Assembly (NCBI RefSeq): GCF_040222615.1
Contig: NZ_JAVKCQ010000108.1
Coordinates: 27,197 to 91,196, forward strand
Length of the DNA stretch: 64,000 nt
Reading direction: 5' to 3'
From: Haliea sp040222615
GTDB taxonomy: Bacteria > Pseudomonadota > Gammaproteobacteria > Pseudomonadales > Halieaceae
The position numbers and the translations under genes are program-made. The notes beneath the pieces were generated by a model. The model had not been told where the DNA came from and ran no database searches. It saw only the letters and a program-made list of their open reading frames with translations. Positions 54,518-61,730 of this stretch are shown here, one piece after another. Position 1 is the first letter of the stretch, and the number at the start of each line of letters is the position of its first letter.

Positions 54518-55150
54518 ATGCGTTTGCTCTTTATACCCCTGCTGGCAGTGCTGCTCGCCGCGCTGCCGGGTGCGGCCACGGCGGCCGCGGATATTTCCGC
54601 CGCGGACCTGTACCAGCCCTGTGCCGCCTGCCACGGCGCTGATGCCGGAGGCAATGCGGGCCTGCAGGCTCCGCGCCTCAATCATCTGCGCCCGGTGTAT
54701 ATACTGGCCCAGCTGGACAAATTCCAGCGCGGCCTGCGGGGCGCTGGAGGCGCCACGGCGGCGGCGCAGCAGATGGCCGCGAGTGTCTCCATGCTGCCGC
54801 CGCCGGAGCGCTGGCCGGACCTGGCAGGCTACATCAGTGAACTGGCAAGCGGGCCCTCGACAGCGACCCTGGCGGGTGGCGATGCGGCCATGGGTGGCGA
54901 TTACTTCAATCAATTCTGCGGGGCCTGCCACGGCCCCGCCGCAGGGGGCAACGTGGCGCTCAACGCACCTGCGCTGGCGGGGGCGGATGACTGGTACCTG
55001 GCCGCCCAGCTGCAGGCGTTCCGCAGCGGCCAGCGCGGGCAGCACCGCGAGGATCGCACCGGCCGGCAGATGCGCAATATGGCCAGGGTACTGCCCGGCG
55101 AGCAGGCAATCCTCGATGTTATCGCCTTTATCCGCAGCCAGCCGGAATAG
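54518..55150 (+). CDS. Diheme cytochrome c (c4-like)
   Basis: A 210-residue periplasmic protein with a signal peptide (MRLLFIPLLAVLLAALPGAA) and two class I cytochrome domains. Heme sites are CAACH at 35-39 and CGACH at 134-138, each followed by a Gly-rich turn as in cytochrome c4. The ATG at 54518 gives a normal signal peptide; a GTG directly before it and an upstream TTG at 54497 are also in frame. It is the first gene of a three-gene redox operon and overlaps the next gene by 35 bases. It probably carries electrons for that gene's product. Confidence 0.87.
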   Translation: MRLLFIPLLAVLLAALPGAATAAADISAADLYQPCAACHGADAGGNAGLQAPRLNHLRPVYILAQLDKFQRGLRGAGGATAAAQQMAASVSMLPPPERWPDLAGYISELASGPSTATLAGGDAAMGGDYFNQFCGACHGPAAGGNVALNAPALAGADDWYLAAQLQAFRSGQRGQHREDRTGRQMRNMARVLPGEQAILDVIAFIRSQPE

Positions 55151-56357
55151 GTTCCTGCGGGCGGTCGCCTGGCCGCTCGGGTACCTGCTGCTCGTTGGCG
55201 GGGCGTGGGCCGAAACGGGCCGGGAAGCGGGCAGCTTCCGTCTCAGCCCCAACTGTCCGCCGGGATTCGAGCTGGCACAGGGCGGCTGCAGGCTGCGCAG
55301 TCTTTACCAGCGCTATGATTCCCTGCAGGGCGCCGGGGTCGGCGGCCTGAAGACCGGGCTGCCGACCTGGCGGGACGGTTTTACCCCGCAGCAGATTGAC
55401 CTGGGGCGCTACCTGTTTTTTGATCCGCTGCTGTCCGCGGACCACACCCTGTCCTGCGCCAGCTGCCACCAGCCCGACCGCGGGTTTGCCGATGGCATGG
55501 GGCGCAGTGTGGGCACTGGCGGCCAGCTGGGTGCGCGCTCTGCGCCCAGTCTGTGGAACGTCGCTTTCCTGCAACGCTTCTTTTGGGACGCACGCGCCGA
55601 CAGCCTGGAGCAGCAGGTACTGGAGCCGCTGTTCAAAGACACCGAAATGGCGAATTCACCGCTAGCCCTGCTGGCCAGCCTGCGCGGATCCGGCAGCTAT
55701 CGCGCGCTGTTTGCCCAGGCCTTCCCCGACCACTTCAGCAAGCCCACTGCCGGCATTGAGCTGAAACAGGTGTACACGGCTCTCGCTGCCTTTCAGACGT
55801 CGCTGGTTTCCCTCAACAGCCGCTACGACCAGTACGCCCACGGCTACAGCGATGCCCTGAGCGAGCGCGAGCAGGCGGGCCTGAACGTGTTCCGGTCCTT
55901 TGTCGCCCGCTGCGCCGAATGCCATACGCCGCCCCTGTTCAGCAACCAGCAGCTCGCGGTGATAGGCACTCCCGAGCCCGAGGGTCTGCCATTTGATCCC
56001 GGCGCCGGGCCCGGCCGTGGCGAGCCCAGCCTGCGGGGCGCATTTCGCACGCCCGGTTTGCGCAATATTGCCCTGACCGCGCCCTATATGCACTCGGGCC
56101 GCTTTGCCACCCTGCGCGAGGCTGTCGCGTTTTACACCGGTGGCCGCGGCCACGCAGTACCCGCCGGCGAGAATCTCAGGCTACATTGGCATATCTGGGA
56201 GCCACGCTTGACCGATGACGAACTGGATCAGCTGGTGGAATTCCTGCACACGCTGACTGATGAAAGCCTCAAGCCTGTCACGCCCGTGGCAGTGCCCTCG
56301 GGACTGCCGCTGATGCACGGGCCGGTTACCCCCACAACAACTGGGAGCGCACAATGA
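55116..56357 (+). CDS. MauG/cytochrome c peroxidase-family diheme protein
   Basis: A 413-residue periplasmic protein. The signal peptide begins MLSPLSAASRNRFLRAVAWP and continues GYLLLVGGAWA. Two heme motifs are CASCH (114-118) and CAECH (266-270) in the two-domain layout of bacterial cytochrome c peroxidases and MauG. LSCASCHQPDRGFADG is the conserved first-heme segment. An unusual N-terminal cysteine pair occurs in NCPPGFELAQGGCRL. Peroxidase or protein-oxidising activity is inferred. The ATG at 55116 is the only in-frame canonical start that provides a signal peptide. Confidence 0.85.
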   Translation: MLSPLSAASRNRFLRAVAWPLGYLLLVGGAWAETGREAGSFRLSPNCPPGFELAQGGCRLRSLYQRYDSLQGAGVGGLKTGLPTWRDGFTPQQIDLGRYLFFDPLLSADHTLSCASCHQPDRGFADGMGRSVGTGGQLGARSAPSLWNVAFLQRFFWDARADSLEQQVLEPLFKDTEMANSPLALLASLRGSGSYRALFAQAFPDHFSKPTAGIELKQVYTALAAFQTSLVSLNSRYDQYAHGYSDALSEREQAGLNVFRSFVARCAECHTPPLFSNQQLAVIGTPEPEGLPFDPGAGPGRGEPSLRGAFRTPGLRNIALTAPYMHSGRFATLREAVAFYTGGRGHAVPAGENLRLHWHIWEPRLTDDELDQLVEFLHTLTDESLKPVTPVAVPSGLPLMHGPVTPTTTGSAQ

Positions 56358-57862
56358 AAAGGACCCTGGGATTTGCCACCGCCGGAGTACTGCTGCTTGC
56401 CGCGGGGTTTTACCTCGGCCAGCTACGCCAGCCACCCCCCACTGTGATCCAGGCGCCGGCGGCGCCCAGCGCGGCCTTCGAGCCAGCGGACATCGCCCCG
56501 CCGGCAGCGGGGCCGGTGCGGACCCTGGCCACGCCGACCAGTGGAGAACTGATCCTGGTGCGGGATGGCGAGTCGATCCAGGCGGCGGTAAGCAAGGCGG
56601 CACCTGGCGCGGTCATCAAGGTGTTGCCGGGCACCTATCGCGAGACCGTCTATATCGACAAGGACAACATCACCCTGTCCGGGGTGATTGAGCGCGGCGC
56701 CTATCCGGTGCTGGATGGCGAGGAGTTTCGCAATGACGCCGTACTCTACTCGGGCAATGGTGTCACCATCGAAAACCTGTATATCACCCGCTACAAGGGC
56801 AACGGGATCATGGGCCAGGCGGGGAACAACTACATCATCCGCAACAACGTCATCGTCGATACCGGGGTCTACGGCATCTTCCCGCAGCTGGGGAAGAACG
56901 GCATAGTCGCGCACAACGTGGTGTCGGGAATCGAGGATGCCGCAATCTATGTCGGCATGTCGGACAATGTCGATGTAGTGTTCAACGAGGTATTCGAGAG
57001 CGTCGCCGGTATCGAAATAGAAAACAGCCGCGGCGCCCTGGTGGAAAGCAATTTCGTCTATAACAACACGGGCGGTATCCTGGCGTTCATCACCCCCGGA
57101 CTGCCGATCAAGACCTGCGGCGATGTGATCATCCGCAACAACTTCATCTCCGGCAACAATCACGAGAATTTCGCCATTCCCGGTTCGCTGGTGTCCAATA
57201 TTCCGTCTGGCACCGGGGTGCTGGTCATGGCCTGTGACGATGTTGTGCTGGAGGGCAACATCATTACCAACAACGATTCCGTGGGTATCGCCTTCACGGA
57301 TTTCTCGCTCGCTTCCAATGCCGCAGTCGACCCGGAGTCTGATCCGTATCCGAATCGCCCGGTGATTCTCAACAACATCATGCTCAACAACGGCGGCAAC
57401 CCGGCGCCGGCCGTGCGGGCTATTCTGGCAGCCATGCTGGAAACCCGCGGCCCGGATATTGTCGACACCGTGGGTATGGACGACGGCTGTATTCTCAACG
57501 CCGAACGGTTTCGCACCATCGGCCTCGACCAGTACAGCGATTGCGCTTTCGCGACCACCGCCAACGTTGCAAGCTACACCCTGCCGCGCCCTGTGCCGGC
57601 GCGGGACCTCGCCGATGTGGACCCCGGGCGCCTGGTGTACTACGGAATCTGTGCCGGCTGCCACGCCTATAATTCCCGGCTGATCGGGCCTCCCGTGCAG
57701 ATTGTGCAGGCCCTGTACATGGACGACCCCGAAGGTATTGCCGCCTACGTTGCCAAGCCGGAGCGCAAGCGGCCGGACTATCCGGAGATGCCGCCGCAGG
57801 CACATCTGGACGCTGCGACTCGCCTCGCTGCAGCGGAATTCATGTTGCAGCTTGAGAACTGA
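56354..57862 (+). CDS. Parallel beta-helix protein fused to a C-terminal cytochrome c domain
   Basis: A 502-residue exported protein. Residues 5-22 are a hydrophobic signal or anchor (LGFATAGVLLLAAGFYLG), then a proline-rich stretch. A right-handed parallel beta-helix covers about 72-348 (SIQAAVSKAAPGAVIKVLPG followed by many NN.I and GNNYIIRNNVI repeats). The C-terminal monoheme domain has CAGCH at 433-437. The nearest family I recall is the TIGR03805 'parallel beta-helix domain' protein, which travels with SO2930-family diheme cytochromes. It overlaps the MauG-like gene by four bases. Its substrate is unknown. Confidence 0.83.
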   Translation: MKRTLGFATAGVLLLAAGFYLGQLRQPPPTVIQAPAAPSAAFEPADIAPPAAGPVRTLATPTSGELILVRDGESIQAAVSKAAPGAVIKVLPGTYRETVYIDKDNITLSGVIERGAYPVLDGEEFRNDAVLYSGNGVTIENLYITRYKGNGIMGQAGNNYIIRNNVIVDTGVYGIFPQLGKNGIVAHNVVSGIEDAAIYVGMSDNVDVVFNEVFESVAGIEIENSRGALVESNFVYNNTGGILAFITPGLPIKTCGDVIIRNNFISGNNHENFAIPGSLVSNIPSGTGVLVMACDDVVLEGNIITNNDSVGIAFTDFSLASNAAVDPESDPYPNRPVILNNIMLNNGGNPAPAVRAILAAMLETRGPDIVDTVGMDDGCILNAERFRTIGLDQYSDCAFATTANVASYTLPRPVPARDLADVDPGRLVYYGICAGCHAYNSRLIGPPVQIVQALYMDDPEGIAAYVAKPERKRPDYPEMPPQAHLDAATRLAAAEFMLQLEN

Positions 57863-57973
57863 ATCGGAACGGGCTATCCCTTGCTGCAGATCAAAAATTA
57901 GACGTTGCGCGCGGCGCTTTTCCGCCTACACTTACGTTGCGGTATCCGTTAATCCACGAGAGTGAAAACGCCC

Positions 57974-58567
57974 ATGTTGGAAAAAGAGATGGCCCAGGCC
58001 GTGAAGATGGCAGAGCAGGCGAACAAGAAGGTGGCGCAGCTGCAGAAGAAGCTGTTGTCTGAAACAGAAAAGGCGCATGCCAAGGTCAAGACTGACCTGA
58101 CCGCCGCCAGGAAGAAGCACACGGCGGCCAACACGCGGCTGAAAAAGGCGCGCAATGCGCTGCGCGGCAAAGCCAGCAATGCCAACCAGAAGCACGTAGA
58201 GGAGCTGGTCAAGCAGGTTCAGGATCTGGCGGAGTCCGTGGCGAAAGTTGCGAAGACAGCCTATACCTCGTTCGAGAAACTGTTGCCAATTCAGGCGGAC
58301 CTCGCGCTGGAGTCGCGCCGCGCCCAGGCGGCCGACAAAGCCGCGTCGATGGTCGAGAAGGCTGCCGAACGTCGCAGCAAGGTGCAGAAGTCAGGGTCCG
58401 GCAAGAAAGCTGCGGCGGCGAAGAAGAAAGCCGCGGCGAAGAAGAAAGCGGCACCCAGGAAGGCCGCTGCAAAAAAAGCTGCGCCGAAAAAGAAGGCCGC
58501 TGCCAAGAAAAAAGCGGCGACCAGAAAGGCAGCTCCAAGGAAGGCCAAGGCCGCTCCCGCCAGCTGA
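57974..58567 (+). CDS. Histone-H1-like lysine/alanine-rich protein (AlgP-type)
   Basis: A 197-residue protein. The N-terminal 130 residues are a charged coiled coil (MLEKEMAQAVKMAEQANKKV...). The C-terminal third repeats KKAAAKKK- and RKAAPRK-type blocks, the signature of AlgP/histone H1-like bacterial DNA-binding proteins. GAGAG lies about 12 bases before the ATG at 57974; an in-frame GTG at 57962 would add four residues. AlgP influences alginate genes in Pseudomonas, but here only DNA compaction or non-specific binding can be proposed. Confidence 0.85.
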   Translation: MLEKEMAQAVKMAEQANKKVAQLQKKLLSETEKAHAKVKTDLTAARKKHTAANTRLKKARNALRGKASNANQKHVEELVKQVQDLAESVAKVAKTAYTSFEKLLPIQADLALESRRAQAADKAASMVEKAAERRSKVQKSGSGKKAAAAKKKAAAKKKAAPRKAAAKKAAPKKKAAAKKKAATRKAAPRKAKAAPAS

Positions 58568-58584
58568 GGCGCTGACAGTTTTGC

Positions 58585-58610
58585 CCTCGCCACCCTGCGC
58601 GGTGGCGGGG
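58585..58610. terminator. Possible terminator hairpin between convergent genes
   Basis: A 10-base stem (CCTCGCCACC with GGTGGCGGGG, one mismatch) and a 6-base loop lies between the convergent H1-like and aldose dehydrogenase genes. There is no T-run on either side, so function as a terminator is uncertain. Confidence 0.35.
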
Positions 58611-58614
58611 TCGA

Positions 58615-59715
58615 TCATTGCGCCGGCCTCACCCGCAGCAATGCACCGTCTTCGTGATCGGTGAGCAGGTAGAGGAAGCCGTCATTACCCACGCGAATGT
58701 CGCGGATACGCGCGTCCAGTTCACTGAACAGCGTGGACTCGGCGGTGATGCGACCGTCCTGCAGCGTCAGCAACCGAACTTCCTTGTCGACCAGGGCGCC
58801 TGCCAGCAGTTTGCCGCGCCAGTGGGGGAACTGGTCGCCGTCGTACCAGGCCATGCCCGAAGGCGCGATGCTGGGCACCCAGACGTGGAGCGGGGCGGCC
58901 ATGCCCGGCAAGTCGCTGAACGGTGAAACATAGGCGCCACTGTAGTCGACCCCGTGGGTTGCCGCGGGCCATCCGTAGTTCTCTCCCGCGCGCAGCAGGT
59001 TGACTTCATCCCCGCCCCTGGGGCCGTGTTCGTGCAGGTACACCGCGCCGGAATCGCCGGCCAGCACCAGGCCCTGGGGATTGCGATGGCCCAGCGTCCA
59101 TACCCGCTCACTGCCGGGTTCGCTGAAGGGGTTGTCTGCAGGAGTGCTGCCGTCATCCATGATCCGCAGCACCTTGCCCAGCTCGCTGCCGGGGTTCTGG
59201 GCCTGTTCGCGGAAGTCGAAACCATCCCCGGTCGCGAGCAGCAGGCTGTTGTCGGGCAGGAACAGCAGACGACCGCCGTAGTGCTGGGCGGTGTTTTTCT
59301 TGTCTGCCACCCACAGAATGTCCTTGCCATCACGCAGGGCGTTTCCCTCCAGCCTGGCGCGCCAGATGGCGGTGCCGTTGGCGTCCTTGTCGCCTTTCGC
59401 GTAGGCGAGGTAGACCAGCCGGTTCAGGCGAAAATCCGGATGCAGCACGATGTCAAAATATCCGCCCTGGCCAGCGACCCAGGTTGCGGGTGCACCGCTG
59501 ATGTCCCGGCGCTGGCTGCCATCGGCACTGATCTGCAGCAGCTTGCCGCGACGTTCGGTAACCAGCAGGCTGCCGTCGGGCAGCTGGACCACGGACCAGG
59601 GATGATGCAGGCCGCTGGCGACCGTCTCCAACTGGTACTCCGCCGCCACGGCGCTGAGACCTGTCAGCAGGAACACTGTGGCCAGTGCGCGACGGGCAAT
59701 CGCTGTTGCGTTCAT
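58615..59715 (-). CDS. PQQ-dependent soluble aldose sugar dehydrogenase (YliI-like)
   Basis: A 366-residue periplasmic beta-propeller enzyme. The signal peptide is MNATAIARRALATVFLLTGL plus a few residues, with cleavage before AEYQLE. SGLHHPWSVVQLPDGSLLVT and the HEHGPRGGDEVNLL segment are typical of the Asd/GDH-B family, which oxidises the C1 hydroxyl of aldoses using PQQ. PQQ synthesis genes are not present here. The ATG at 59715 is chosen because the 170 codons upstream are antisense to the next gene. Confidence 0.9.
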   Translation of the reverse strand: MNATAIARRALATVFLLTGLSAVAAEYQLETVASGLHHPWSVVQLPDGSLLVTERRGKLLQISADGSQRRDISGAPATWVAGQGGYFDIVLHPDFRLNRLVYLAYAKGDKDANGTAIWRARLEGNALRDGKDILWVADKKNTAQHYGGRLLFLPDNSLLLATGDGFDFREQAQNPGSELGKVLRIMDDGSTPADNPFSEPGSERVWTLGHRNPQGLVLAGDSGAVYLHEHGPRGGDEVNLLRAGENYGWPAATHGVDYSGAYVSPFSDLPGMAAPLHVWVPSIAPSGMAWYDGDQFPHWRGKLLAGALVDKEVRLLTLQDGRITAESTLFSELDARIRDIRVGNDGFLYLLTDHEDGALLRVRPAQ

Positions 59716-59778
59716 GGACTTTTCCTTTGCCGTTTGTGCGATCATTATAAACAGACACAGCGCGAGAGGTAGTCGTCC

Positions 59779-60219
59779 ATGATTCGTGTGCTCAAGGCAT
59801 TTTTCCCCGCGGTCATCGCGGCCTATGTGCTTGGCTGCCTGCTGGCAACCCAGGTAGTACTTGGCAACCTGGCTGATATGGGTGTCGACATATCCCTCAC
59901 CACACGGCTGCAGGCCAGCCTTCACGACGTGCTGGGGATGACCGCTTACCTGCTGTTGATCCTGGTGGCGTTTGTGATCGCCATGCCGGTCGCCGCCGGC
60001 CTGGTGCGCATCCACGTGGTGCCGGGGACTCGGGTTTTCTGGTTCAGCCTGGCGGGGTTTGTGGCTCTGGTGGTCCTGCACCTGGTCATGCGCCAGCTGT
60101 TGGGCCTGTATCCCGTGGCGGCGGCCAGGGAGTGGGGCGGCTTGTTGCTGCAGGGGTTCGCCGGTGGCGTGGGCGGTTTTCTCTACAATCTGATCAGCAG
60201 CGGCCATCCCCGGCGCTGA
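59779..60219 (+). CDS. Four-helix membrane protein, function unknown
   Basis: A 146-residue inner-membrane protein with four hydrophobic stretches (about 9-30, 55-75, 88-105 and 122-138), starting MIRVLKAFFPAVIAAYVLGC. No family is recognised. AGAGGTAG precedes the ATG. It is divergent from the aldose dehydrogenase gene and convergent with hemN, so it is transcribed on its own. Confidence 0.75.
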   Translation: MIRVLKAFFPAVIAAYVLGCLLATQVVLGNLADMGVDISLTTRLQASLHDVLGMTAYLLLILVAFVIAMPVAAGLVRIHVVPGTRVFWFSLAGFVALVVLHLVMRQLLGLYPVAAAREWGGLLLQGFAGGVGGFLYNLISSGHPRR

Positions 60220-60221
60220 GA

Positions 60222-61643
60222 TCAAATGATTCGCGAGAAGCGATTGCCGGACAGCTGGCTGCGATCGATATAGGCGTCAAATTCCATGCAGACGCGCCGG
60301 ACCAGCAAGCGTCCCGGGGGTAGCACCTCGATACCCCCGTCGGTCAGCCTCAGCAGGCCGTCCGCTGCAGGTGCCGGCAGGCGCTCAAGCTCGGCAGCGA
60401 AATAATCTGCGAAACAGATGCCGTACTCCTGTTCAATGGCCCGGTAGTCGAGGGCGAAGTTGCAGATCAGTTCGTTGATCACGGCCCTGCGGATGGTGTC
60501 GTCCCTGGACAGGGTGATCCGCTTCGCCAGCGGCAGCTTGCCGGCCTTTATGGCGGCGCTGTAGGACTGTTCGTCCTTGAAATTCTGGAAGTGGTTGTTG
60601 CCCAGGGAGTTGATCGCGGAAACGCCGAACGCCAGCAGCTCGCAGTCCTTGTGGGTGGAGTAGCCCTGGAAGTTGCGGTGCAGGTTGCCCTGCATTTGTG
60701 CCAGGGCCAGCTCGTCGCCGGGGCGGGCAAAGTGGTCCATGCCGATGTACTCGTAACCCTCGTGCAATAACCGGTCTATGCTCTGCTGCAGGATTGCCAG
60801 CTTGACCCCGGCTGCGGGCAACTGTCGTTCATCCAGCTGGCGCTGGGTCTTGAACAATTGCGGCATATGCGCGTAGTTGAACAGCGAGAGCCGGTCCGGC
60901 TGCAGGCGGATGACCTGGTCAAGGGTTCTGGCGAAGGAGCGTTCACTCTGCAGCGGCAAGCCATAGATCAGGTCCATGCTCAGGGATTTGAATCCCGAAG
61001 CGCGTACCGCCCTGACCAGTGCAGCCACTTCGCCAACGCTGTTGAAACGATTGACTGCCCGCTGCACCTCGGGATCAAAGTCCTGCACGCCCATGCTGAT
61101 ACGGTTGAATCCCAATTGGCGCAGGTGCCGGATGCGGTCGGTGGCCATGCCGCCCGGATGCACTTCAATCGAGAACTCACTCTGGTCATCGTTGGCCAGG
61201 CGGAACTGTTGCCGGATGACTGCCATCAGCGCCTGCATCTCGCTGTCGCTGATGTAGGTTGGCGTGCCGCCTCCCCAGTGCAGTTGACGCACAATACGCT
61301 CCGGATTGACGGCGGCGGCCTGCAGCTCGATTTCGCGGTGCAGCAGTAACAGGTAATCGCTGGCCCGCTGGCGGTTGGCGGTGATGATCTTGTTGCAGGC
61401 ACAGTAATAGCAAACGGTGCTGCAGAAGGGGATGTGAAAGTACAGCGACAGGGGTGCGCTGACTTCATTGCTGGCGGCCACTGCCTCCCGCCACGGTCCC
61501 TCACTGACCTCATCCCGGAACTGGGCCGCCGTTGGATAAGAGGTGTAGCGCGGCCCGGCGAGGTTGTAGCGTGTGATCAGGGCCGGATCCCACAGGGAGG
61601 CCGAAGTGAGTGCCTGAGTGGATACCGCAGTTCGGGATGCCAT
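60222..61643 (-). CDS. hemN: Oxygen-independent coproporphyrinogen III oxidase
   Basis: A 473-residue radical-SAM enzyme of anaerobic heme synthesis. The iron-sulfur cluster cysteines are C74, C78 and C81 in IPFCSTVCYYCACNK, with C83 close by. The sequence HWGGGTPTYIS is the SAM-binding glycine motif, and LYFHIPFC is a HemN signature. It converts coproporphyrinogen III to protoporphyrinogen IX without oxygen. A candidate Fnr/Anr site lies about 65 bases upstream of the ATG. Confidence 0.94.
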   Translation of the reverse strand: MASRTAVSTQALTSASLWDPALITRYNLAGPRYTSYPTAAQFRDEVSEGPWREAVAASNEVSAPLSLYFHIPFCSTVCYYCACNKIITANRQRASDYLLLLHREIELQAAAVNPERIVRQLHWGGGTPTYISDSEMQALMAVIRQQFRLANDDQSEFSIEVHPGGMATDRIRHLRQLGFNRISMGVQDFDPEVQRAVNRFNSVGEVAALVRAVRASGFKSLSMDLIYGLPLQSERSFARTLDQVIRLQPDRLSLFNYAHMPQLFKTQRQLDERQLPAAGVKLAILQQSIDRLLHEGYEYIGMDHFARPGDELALAQMQGNLHRNFQGYSTHKDCELLAFGVSAINSLGNNHFQNFKDEQSYSAAIKAGKLPLAKRITLSRDDTIRRAVINELICNFALDYRAIEQEYGICFADYFAAELERLPAPAADGLLRLTDGGIEVLPPGRLLVRRVCMEFDAYIDRSQLSGNRFSRII

Positions 61644-61701
61644 GGTGTGTCCGCCTCTCCTGATGAGGCCACCATTCTACTGCGCCGGCGCCTCTGGGCT
61701 G

Positions 61702-61715
61702 TTGACCTGCGTCAA
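61702..61715. promoter_or_regulatory. Candidate Fnr/Anr box before hemN
   Basis: TTGAC-CTGC-GTCAA is a palindrome with the half-site layout of TTGAT-N4-ATCAA, differing only at the inner base of each half. It is centred about 65 bases upstream of the hemN start, a position where Anr-type sites activate. hemN is a known Fnr/Anr target in gammaproteobacteria. Confidence 0.55.
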
Positions 61716-61730
61716 GCGGGCAGCCGGCTC

